A program made the position numbers and the translations under genes. A DNA stretch of 64,000 bases from assembly GCF_000699445.3 (NCBI RefSeq), contig NC_067201.1:15059501-15123500 (forward strand). The letters are read 5' to 3'. Shown in pieces: positions 11,101-23,100 of the stretch; within the stretch, counting starts at the first letter, position 1, and each line of letters begins with the position of its first letter. The stretch is from Schistosoma haematobium (lineage: Eukaryota; Platyhelminthes; Trematoda; Strigeidida; Schistosomatidae). The notes under the pieces were generated by a model, which saw nothing but the letters and a program-made list of their open reading frames with translations, did no database searches and was not told the DNA's origin.

Positions 11101-14100
11101 TGGTTATCTTAGGGGGCCACACCCCGAGCCTACGACCTGAAGGTCTGATCCACAAGGCAGTGGAGCATCGTAAGGAGATGCAGTCCCATGGAGGCCAGTG
11201 ACCAACAATTGGTTCATACGCCATTTGTTCCCGCAGGATACTGGAGCCCATGTGCACCATTGGTTTTGAACCCGGTTAAAGCGCCGGACATTCGCTTTTC
11301 GTCCTCTCATTTTCGCAAACAACAGTAATGCCACGAGAAGGCAGTGAGTAGGACTTCCCTGGCAGAGGCTATATACGCGTGGCCGTGTGAGAGCATTTCG
11401 AGAGGGAGAGCGGACTCTCCCCACTCTCGGACGTACCAGGGCACTAATATATCACATAGTTCTAGTAATCTCCGTCTTCTTACTACATTATCCAAATTTA
11501 TCAAAGGGACTACAAGTATCAAAAGTCTAGAACTAAATTTGTACAAACCATCGCCGAGCTTGCTGTTCAGTCACAAAATATTGATGTTCTACTTTAAATG
11601 GACACTGGATTATATATTTTATAATAATTAGTCGAATAGCATTAGTATCACTTCCTATATAAACGTAGAACCTGATACAGGATACTGGGAAATTTCTACT
11701 AGAATCACAGATTAGAAATAGAAATCTCACTAACGTCTAAGACTGCACTTGATTTACAAGTTCATCTATCATTGAGGAGATACCACATATAAATCAAACC
11801 ATCAGAATGGTCGAGGGACGTCGAAAATAAGATTAAATAAAATAAATAATAATTTTAATCTAAACAGAAATTAAAATCTATTTATCAATAACTAATTAGA
11901 AAGTCATTTCGAGAGACTGCTTTACAGTTGTAGTCCATAATTGTTAACTTAATCATAAGTGATGGATACGATCGACGTTTATTAGCCCCTAATTTTACGC
12001 AGACATTAGTGATTGTGAAGATTTATTTGCTGTATCCGGTTGACTGTTTTGTGACTAGTATTTCTCTAAGTGATATCGTTTGGTACACAAATAAAGATAC
12101 TGAAATAGCGGGCAGGAATCAAGCCTAATCGTCAAGTTTTCGTTTTACTGGTGACTGGGTGACTTAGTTTGTGTTAATAATTAGGTTTCGTGAGCACTTA
12201 AAACCCAACCACACTACCACTGTTGCACTATCTACCTATCAGTCAGGATTCAGCTCATCATTTTAACATACTAAAACATGCACATTATCATAAATCCTGA
12301 GAACACCTCTAAAACAGAAGCACCAAAAGGGGTTCATCTGAAAACATTCATCTTGTCTTTTTTAATATTCACCATATATATTACCTCAAACTGAGTTATA
12401 TCCTTAAAGTTTACATCACGGACTAACCTTAATTACAAAATCAATGAAAGCCATGAAGCACTGGATAACTGTTTCGTCTTAGTACTAGACTCCTCAATAA
12501 TGTTCACCCGTGAAGCCATCAGGAATCAAACTCAGGATATTCAGGTCAACTATCTCCACAATCCCTTATACTTAGTCATGAGACAAATATATAAAAGATT
12601 CTGTAAATTGTTTTAGAAAAAAAACAGAACTTGGCTTACCATTACACCACGTAAGCTTCTGAATCGATTACCCATAACACCTGCCATACGTTTGCCTCGA
12701 GGGATTACTCCCTGAAAAATGGAAGAATAGTTTAAATGTGATCAGGAGAAATAAAGTAAAACGTACAAATTATATATACACATTTGTAATATGTGATAGC
12801 AATGTGCTACAATACTGATAATCGCATCTTTAATTAAAATATATCAATAATAATACTCCTAGTTTAATGAAATATACAAAAGAAACGGAAATGCAGAAAA
12901 ACTGCCCTCTTTATAATATGTTGAATATATATATATATATATACTGATTGATCACAGAGTAGTAACCAGTGTTCTGCTTGTTTATTTCCTAATCTTAGTC
13001 GAATGCTATCGGTCAAGCATAGAGCACATGATGACAAGTTGTTTGGACTAGTGAATACATAGTGGTTTGATTTTTAGAGCTTGATCAACACTAACAAGAG
13101 ACTAAACAGACATGGTATTAGCTACTACTCAGTGATCAATCAGTGCAAATTTGTTAATTATATAAGTCAGTCGCGACCCAAAATACCAATATTAAACGTC
13201 CTTAACTGTAATTTTTAAGTGAAACTGGTTCGAATCTTACAGGGAGGTAATTAGTTTGAATAACTGTTCTACTTACTTCAATTCCTGCATTACTTCCCAT
13301 TCTACGATGAAATTTAGTAGAACCATGAGCAGCAGGTCCGCCTTTCATTCCCCAACGTTCAATAACACCTTCAAAGCCACGATTAGTGCTGTAAGAAGAA
13401 AGATACTGAATTAAAATTAGTAGGTAAATTGTAATTACTGTACAGACGCCCAACTTTGAGAACAACAGGCTGGATTCCGTAAGGATCGGTCGTGCACAGA
13501 CCAAATTGCGACACCACGGATCATCGTCGAACAATCAGTTGAGTGGAACTCGTCACTGTACATCAACTTCATTGACTATGAAAAGGCGTTTGACAGTGTA
13601 GATAGGAGGACATCATGGAATCTTCTTCGACACTATGGAGTTCCTGAGAAGATTGTCAACATTATTCAGAACTCATACGACGGACTACAGTGCAAAGTAG
13701 TGCATGGAGGACAGTTGACAAATGCATTTCAAGTAAGGACTGGAGTCAGACAAAGCTGTCTACTCTCTCCCTTCCTCTTTCTTCTGGTGGTCGACTGGAT
13801 TATGAAGACCTCGACATCTGAGGGAAAACACGGAATACAATGGACAGCTCAGAACCAATAAGACGGTTTGGACTTTGCAGATGACCTAGCCCTCCTATCG
13901 CATACACACGAACAAATGCAGATCAAGACAGCCAGTGTAGCAGCAATCTCTGCATCAGTAGGCCTCAACATACATAAGGGGAAAACCAAGGTCCTCAAAT
14001 ATAACACGGAGAACAGCAATCCAATCACTCTTGATGGCGAAACTCTGGGAGATGTAGAATCCTTCACATACCTGGGAAGCATCATCGATGAACAATAAGG

Positions 14101-17100
14101 ATGTGATGCAGACCAATATCAAAGTCAGAATCTTCAATACGAACGTCAAGGCAGTTCTACTGTACGGAGACGAGACTTGGAGAACTACTACAACCACCAT
14201 TAAGAAGGTACAAGTATTTATAAATAGCTGTCTACGCAGGATACTCAACATTCGTTGATCGGATACCATCAGCAACAGCCTTTTGTGGGAGAGAACAAAC
14301 CAACTTCCAGCTGAAGAGGAAATTAGGAAAAGACGATGGAAATGGATAGGACATACATTACGCAAATCGTCAAACTGCATCACGAGACAAGCCCTAACTT
14401 GGTATCCTGAAGGGAAGCGGAAAAGAGGAAAGCCAAAGAACACATTACGTCGGGAAATAGAAGCAGATATGTTAAGGATGAATAAGAACTGGAAGGAGCT
14501 GGAAAGGATTGCCCAGGACAGGGTTGGATGGCGAATGCTGGTGAGCGCCTATGCCCTTTCACGAGGAGTAACAGGCGTAAGTAACGTAACAAGTAAGTAC
14601 ACAAATAGTTTGACATTATCTTTTGCAATTCAGATAGCAGTTTAATATTGCTACTGTTTTATGAGGGGAAAAACAGTACAACAATACAATGCTGTCACAC
14701 TAGTTAGTTAATTAAAGACAGTTATTTCTTTAAAATAAATTGTTAATAATTCGATTATGTAGAAAATAATGATCTCATGATAACTGAAACAAATTTAGGC
14801 ATAATCAACAAAGTCTACATTGTTAATATACATTATACAATGGAAAAATATAACATTATACAAATTGGCGATGTAAAAATGTTGAGGGAAACATGATTAG
14901 ATAAGATCATCAGTATATACCAGCAAAGAAAAATCTTCTAAATAAGAAGACTCAGTAACAGCTGATCTTCATTTACATATATACAGATGATTTACACATT
15001 TTTACAAAGTCAAAGAGCGGCAAGTATATTAACGTAATATCCACTTCTTCCACATATATTAGTTTTATTTTTTAGCTACTATTCGATTTTGTAGTATTTT
15101 AGATTACACATTTATCGATCCATTATATGATTATCACTTAATTTGAACAAGTTAGTAAGAAAATGACTGTGAACTAAAGCTTACTTACGCTTGTTACCCC
15201 TTGGCGGCATTTGACTCTGTTGATCGTAAGGTTCTATGGTAGTGTTTGTCACTGAAAGGAGTACCAAAGAAGTACATTAACCTTATACAGGCTCTCTACT
15301 CGAACACAACTGGTAGAGTGAGAGCTTATGGCGAACTGTCATCAGAATTGATTACCTCAAGTGGTGTTCGTCAGGACTGTCCACTCTCCCAATTCTTGTT
15401 CAACTTTGTCATTGATGTGCTTTTAGAGATAACACTCTCCTCATCTAAATTTACAGGGGTTGAACTTCTACCGGGAGGTTCACTTGTTGACTTAGAATAT
15501 GCAGATGACATAGTTTTATTTGGTGAAGGCGCCGAAAAATGCAGAGTCTTTTGACCACTCTAAGCAACAATGCAAGCATGTTCGGGATGCGATTCTCCCC
15601 CTCGAAATGTAAAATGTTGCTTCAGGATTGGGTTGCATTGACACCCGAACTAGTGATAGGGAGTGAAGTAATTGAGCGTGTCGATCGCTTCGCTTATCTT
15701 GGAAGTCTCATCAGCCCTTGTGGTCTGGTGTGTGACGGAATCTCAGCACGGATATAGAAGGCTCGACTAGCTTTTACCAACTTGCGTCATTTATGGCGTA
15801 GGCGAGATATCTGTCTATCAACCAAAGGACGGGTTTACTGCGAAGCAGTTCGTTCCGTCCTACTTTATGGCAGTGAAACATGGCCGGCAAGAGTAGAGGA
15901 TATTCGTAGGTTACTAGTATTTGATCATAGGTGTCTTCGAAATATTGCCCGTATATCCTGGGACCATCGAGTAAGTAATGGAGTTGTTAGGAAACAGGTA
16001 CTAGATAAGGATGGCAAATCAATTGATGACGTAGTGAAACTTCATCAGTTGAGATGGCTTGGACACGTGTTACGTATGCCCAACCACCAACTGCCTCGAC
16101 GTGCGATGTTCAGTGGTATAGGTTGGAAGAAAGGTAGGGGCGGCCAGACTAAAACATGGCACAAGTCCATGAAGTCACTGACAAGTGGTCTGAGTCATGT
16201 CGGTAGGTGTAGACTACCTGGTTGGGGACCGCGAGATGATAGCAACCGATGGTTAGAGACCCTGAATGACATGACTCAAAATCGTTTGCAATGGCGCAGG
16301 TGCATAAACTCTTTGTGTTCTCCCAAATTTTGATCTCCTTATTCCTCCTTGTCTTTTTTTTCTCTTCCCAAATTTATTTCACTGTATTATACCCTTTAAA
16401 TAACATCTCCAAACACTAATTTTCCCGATTACTGCTTATACTCTTATTACCTCTACCACTACGGGATATGAGTCGACCACTGCATCTCTATGCTAATGTG
16501 GTGTGGCAACTCGAACTGATGTACGTACGTACGAAGTTTTACGTTGTTACTGACTGACTGACTGTCGAGGAGCATAGGCTGCCCACCAACACCCTCTATC
16601 CAACCCTGTCCTGAGCAACCCTTTACAGTTCCTCCCAGTCGTTATTCATTCTTTTCATTTCTGCTTCCAATCCCCAAAGCGATGTGCTCTTCAGCCTTCC
16701 GCCTTTCAGTTTAACTTCAGGATTCCGAGTTAGTGCTTCTCTCATGGTGCATTCTAGTGATCTCTATGATTTGTGTCCGATCCACTTCTTGTCTTTGCTT
16801 AATTTCCTCTTCATCTGGCAGCTGGTTTGTTTTCTACCAGAGTAGGCCGTTGCTGATGGTATCCGGCCAACAAACATTCGGTATCTTATGTAAACAATTG
16901 TTTAGAAATACTTGTGCATTTTTGATGATGGTTGTGGTAGTTCTCCCTACAGTAGAACTGTCTTGGCGTCCGTATTGAAGATTCTGAAGTTGATATCAGT
17001 TGACAGTTGTTTTGAGTTCCATATGATTTCCAATTGTAGGAATGCTGTCCTTGCTTTGCTAAACCTTGCCCTTACGTCTGCATCAGATCCTTATTGTTAA

Positions 17101-20100
17101 TCGATGATGCTTCCCAGGTCTGTGAAGGATTCTACATCTTCCAGAGTTTCTCCATCAAGTGCGATTGGGTTGGTATTTTCTGTGTTGTATTCCAAGATCT
17201 TGCCTTTTCCCTTATGTATGTTGAGACCTGCTGCTAAACTGGCTGTTTTCACCTGTATTTGTTGCTGTTTATGAGATAGAAGGGCTATGGTGGTATAATT
17301 AACAATCTAACACGGTAAATTGGACTGAAGCTCTAAATTTGACTAAATGTTGTGTTGATGCAATCTAGCTAGTGGTGTTTGGATTGGATTTCACTTCATG
17401 TTGAACGTCAGTAGCTTATAAGGTGAATTACACTTAAATTTAATGTCATAAGACACCTCAAACTATATTCACTTAACTTTTAGTTCCGATTTTCAGCTAA
17501 TTTACATTTGAGTTTTTAAAATGTTAACTAATGTGAAATGCTTTTTCCCCCTTAATGGTTTGTCAACTATTTCGCTTACTCTCCTGTTCTAGGTTCTTGT
17601 CTTGGCTGAGTGGATTGATATTACCAAACTAAAGTACACCTTTTTCCAGTCTCTCTGTAATAAACAGCTCATCTTCAAGGTAGATACAGATTTACTGATG
17701 AAAAGCAGTTATTACTTGACAGCAGATTAATCTCTACCTCAGACCAACCACCTTAAATTATTCGGTGGATACATCCAACATGCTAATTAAATACAAGTTG
17801 ATCTACTAAACACTATGACTACACTTGGTATCTGATGGTCACATGATACAATTAAGCTGTTAAGAGCTCTTGGTAAAGGGATGGTGTTCGAACTCGTGAC
17901 TAAGATTCAAATTTGAGTGCGCAAGTCAATGTATTATGGAATGATTAGTAAGTAACTAATGCATTCAAGCCAAGAAAATAATCATGTGTTGAAAAATAAA
18001 TAAAGTAGTTTGATACCATATGAAATAAGACTGACTGATACGTTTCGAACTGACAAAACAGCTTTTGAAAAATTTATGAACAGCAAAAAATTACACAAAC
18101 ATAGAAATTTAATTTCTAAAAAAGAGCAACTTACGTTCTTGCAGTTATATCCAAACGGTCACCTACACGAAAATGATGCACACTCAAAGGCGTTCCTAAA
18201 TTTAAGACAGGAAACAAAATTCACCAACTGAGATCCTTTGATAAAATGTTACAGGATGAATAAATACTGAGGTTTCTGTACTAAATGTATGTAGTTTATA
18301 TTCAATATCAGTAAGTCAATCATAAACAATGTAGGGTCTGGAATAAATAGAGAGTTCATCATTTGCAGCTATCTGGGTAGCTGCATAAGTGCTGGTGGGG
18401 GTGTGAGTGATGAGATCAATGCACGTATAGTGAAAGCCAGAGCGGCTTATGCCAGTCTGGGCCATCTTTGGCGCCTTCGTGATGTTAGTCTGGCTGTAAA
18501 AGGTCGGATCTAAAACGCGTTGGTGAGAGCAGTTCTGCTCTATGTTTGTGAAATCTGGCCTCTCCGAGTTAAGGATGTTAAACGACTCTCTGTGTTCGAT
18601 CATCGTTGTTTCCGAAGGATTGCTGACATCCAGTGGCAACACCATGTTAGTATTGCAGAGGTTCGGCATCGTGTGTTCGGGCACAGAGACGATAATGCAA
18701 TTGGTGTCACCATCTTGAAACATCGACTTCGGTAGCTTGGACATGTTCTACGAATGTTGTCCCAGAGAATTCCACGTCGTGCATTATTTGCCGACTCTGG
18801 GACTGGTTGGAAAAAGCAGAGAGGTGGTCAGTATATGACATGATGTCGTGGCATGAAAGAAGACTGCAAAGGACTGTCTTGTGTTGGTCCTTCTCGATTC
18901 CCTGGTTGGGGTCCGAGAGATGGTGCAACGCAGTGGCTAGAGACGTTATCAGATATGCCTCAGAATAGAAGCCAGTGGTGATCCTGCTGTAACCTTCTTT
19001 TACTTTCTTCATAAAAAGTGGTTGTGTTCTCCTTAACTGAAAGAATTCTTTCTGATTGTACCTTTTCGTTCCCCCATTTTTACCATTATTATTATTACAC
19101 CACCTTACATCAATCTCTTTTTTTCCTCCCCTTTAAATTCTCATTGTTTTGTGTGGCGCATTCTTGTACCAATATTTATGTGTTCAAATAAAATAAAATA
19201 AACTGGAATAAATGTAAACTAGTTCAAGTTATCATATCATATCAACACAGTAAAATGAACATACCAAGACGAATGTCACAGTAGTATATCAGTTTCAGTT
19301 TGGAAAGGACAAGAAGCTTGATGGCCTGTAGTAATAGTATCAATAGTGGATACCTCCAAATGCCTTGGTACGACCGAGGGTGGGGGGAGTTCGCTCTACC
19401 TCTTGAAATGCTCCCACATGGCCACACGCATACAGTCACTGTCAGGGAAGTCCTATTTACTGCCTTCTCGAGGTGGGGGTGTTGTTTACAAAATTGAGAG
19501 GACGAAAACCGAATGTCCGACGCTTTAATCAGGTTGGTGGATATAGAGCATTTGCCTAGGAGAGCTGGAAATCCCTGATTCTCAAACAATGATGCATATG
19601 TGTTCCAGGATCCTGAGGGAACAAGAGGCGTATGAACCTATTGTTCGTCACAGACTACCATGGGATTGCATCTGCTAACGTTGCTCCACTGCATTGTGGA
19701 TTAGACTTTTAGGTCAAAGGTTCCGGGCGCGGCCTCCTAAGAGAGTCATATGCACCCAAAGAGTATCACATCCCTCACACAAATCAACGGTAACTACTAC
19801 TGGCATTATTGTCATTCTGTGGTGAACATATATTTGGTGCCCACTTGTACCAATGTCTACGTGTTCGAATAAATAAAATCAATAGTGGATAAAGGGACTA
19901 AGCATAGACAATATAACCGGAGAAGAAAAACTGAATTTACAGGATAAAAAGTATAAGATGCTTTTAAAAATCAAGATCTAGAGAAAGACAAAGGACAAAT
20001 GGACTTAAGTCATTGCAAGCGGTTATGAGCCATATCACTCGATTTCTCCAACCGCTGGTCGCGGCCATTGTGAGGATTTCAACCACGTGGTCTCCATCTA

Positions 20101-23100
20101 TCTGAAAAACCCAAACAAGTACTCAGTGAATTTATGGGCTGATTCCACGTCTTGGTTTAGTCACCCTTAGCTTTCTCTCAACCTACTCCTACATCGCCCT
20201 GAGGGAGGCGCTGGTTGAGTACACATAGTAAGTGACAATCCTATTTCTTTATGAAAATCTACTACCTTACCAAGTTGCTACACTTTACACCAGTACTACA
20301 AGAAGAGATTGATGAGATGCATTGTTAATACATACAAGTAATAGTAGTGTCAACGATGATAAATAAGAATAAACATTTAATTAGTATTCAGAAAAGTGAG
20401 AGATAGAAAAGAATGGAAGTGGAGTACAAATTCTAATTTATTTCTCCCCTACCCAACTAACTATCGGATGAGGTTATTAGAATAACAACTCTATTATGAT
20501 ATTTAAGGAGACCATAAATAGGTGAAATGGGAAAAAATTAAAAAATCAAAGATAGTTAACTCATAAGCAATAGGAGCGGTTAAGTCAATGGTGGTAATAT
20601 ATAAAAGAAAGATTGCATATAAGGATATAGTACAGGAAGAAAGAATTAGTTCGTAGAAAGAAAGATATGAAGCGATTTTAATCTCTTCGTTTAAGGGAAG
20701 ATAGATAGTGTATACACCGACGCCATTGAGATCGATTCTGAGCCATGTCACCAAGAGTCTCCAACCATTGGTTACGATAGTCACGCGGACCCCAACCAAG
20801 TAGTCTGCATCTACCAACATGACTTAGACTAGAAGTTAGTGACTTCAAGCACTGATTCCACGTCTTGGTTTGGCCGCCCCTAACTTTCTTCCAACAGTCT
20901 CCAACACTCTGAGCTATAACAAACTTTCAAACTAACAATCTTATATAAGAACACAGGTGAATCAATGTTTTGGTAAATTACAATTTAAAATAATAGGTCA
21001 TTTTACTTCACAACAGGAAATGAAGTGGACTGACAAAGATATATTAATTAATATGGATGGTGGGATATCCGTGATTGCTACTGTGGAGGTTATGAGTAGA
21101 TCAAACAAATTCTGATTAACTAACCAGGTTTTAAAGCAGCATCAGGGCTGACCAAAAAACGAGATATTTTACGCTTTGGTGGTATACCAGCTTTTTTAAA
21201 TAAATCACACCACTCAGAAGTGAACTCGATAGGGTCAGCAGAAACTGCTCCAACCAATTGTATACCCCAACGTTTTTGAGTTATCCAGGAAGGAGGCCGT
21301 TTATTATTTAGCCAATAGTGACGTGGATGTAGTAGGCTGATGTATTTGTTGATCTCTGAAGGAGGTGTATAACGAATAGCATGATTGTCAGGGATCTGAT
21401 AGGAATAAAAATGTAGAGACAAGAGTAGGATGGTTAACTAGGTATTATTGTTGATGTAGTCCACTACTTTCGCATATCACCAAATCGGTATGCGCAGAAT
21501 AGCTTACGAAAGCTAAAAGCTAAATATTATGTTGTGTCATTCAAACGGTGACCCATTTCGTTTAATGGGATTATTTTAATCAATAAAACCCAGATAATGT
21601 TTATTAGCATTTTCAAATACTATGCCACAGGATTTTAAATCGTTTTCTTAGTTCAGTAAAGACAAACAACGTAACTCTGTTTAAGAAAGAATTAGGGCTG
21701 AAATGTCGCTTTTAGGCTGAAGATTAACGACATATGTTAGTAAGTTGACAGTCAAGATATTTTATAAACGTCTGAAATTTGACTGGTTTTCTTCAATTTC
21801 TTATTCAACGAGTTTGAATAATGTAAGTAGCAACGAGCTACGCTACTTGAAAAAATAGTTTATTTTGACAAGGATAGAAACAAACAAAAACAAAGCAATG
21901 GTTTGTGGAATGAAATTATAACCGTCATCTAAGCCCTTTTAGTTACTGCATGGTGCTTTATTTTAGGCTAAGGGGCAGCATGACAGGTACCTAAATTGGG
22001 CTATAATTCAATCATTGCAAGGATCGATACAACGATAGTCGATACATCCGTATTACCATCTATAAGATATAACACATGTTGATAATTAGTTTTACCGATG
22101 TAATTAGCTTCTTTGTGGCATACACATGATGTAGTAAGGTAAATGTAATGACCTAATTTCATGATAAGGGTTTGGTAATCGTTACATAAGCGAATCATTC
22201 GCAATTCTCACAAGTGAATATTAGATCACGATACATATGTCGATAATGGCTTTTGAGTATTGAAACATGAGCAGTTAACTCAAAAATGTACATCTAAATT
22301 TGTTCTAGAAAGTTAGATCTGTATTAGAATTCCGTAACATTACATGTTACACTCTCAGGTTGCATTCTATTTACTTCTTTGGAATTTTGAAGATCACATA
22401 CACTGTTGGCTTGGAATAATAACTTTTAAAACCTTGGAAATATATATACTTCCAAATATTGAACTGAACTGGCTCAGGGTTTTAGACCCATTATGTACCA
22501 AGTTTGCATAATCAATCAAGTAGAAGTATGAGTAGACTGTGTGGAGCAGTGGCCTGAAGGTTGAAGCACTTGATTTTCAACCAGTAGATTTTAAGTTCGA
22601 ACCTTGCAACAACGACTTAAATTTAGGCACATGAAGAGTATTACAGATATAAAAATGATGGTTATAGTTGAGTGGCAAACAAACCGCCAATTCAATTTTT
22701 ATTTGACAATTTCTTAGTTGGATTGGTTGAGCATTACAAAAGGATGTTAGTAGCTGAGTCACATAAACTAATAAACCCACCTGGAAAATAGTACAGTCGA
22801 TTTTCTTTCCAGTTTTAGTCCACAGTGGGTATAATCCTAGCTTGATTGCAATAAGACCGCATCTTTGTGTAACATATGGTTTCCATGGTACCTGTGCCGG
22901 TTGTTCAGTAACGACGGGGCTTGTAGAACTGGTTAATGAATCTATACGCTGTTGTTCTAAAAATGTCTTGTTTTCTGATGTAATATCTTCATCTACATAA
23001 GGACTAGCCTCTTGAGTAACCCAAAATGGCTTTTTTCGATTCATCCATGGATAAAGAACTTTGTTTAGGCTTCCCATAAATCTTACAGGCTCTCTATAAG

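Noticed and set aside
11004..11546. Overlapping open frames in family S repeats as a small protein gene
   Set aside because: The frames differ between the four copies and are not conserved; the repeat nature explains them.
16733..17100. Plus-strand frames repeated at 39348-39715
   Set aside because: Antisense to family A LINE 3' ends; the duplicated frames carry no codon or motif evidence of function.
22001..22204. ANYIGKTNY frame as a GIY-YIG endonuclease
   Set aside because: Only the YIG word matches; flanking residues do not follow the domain.
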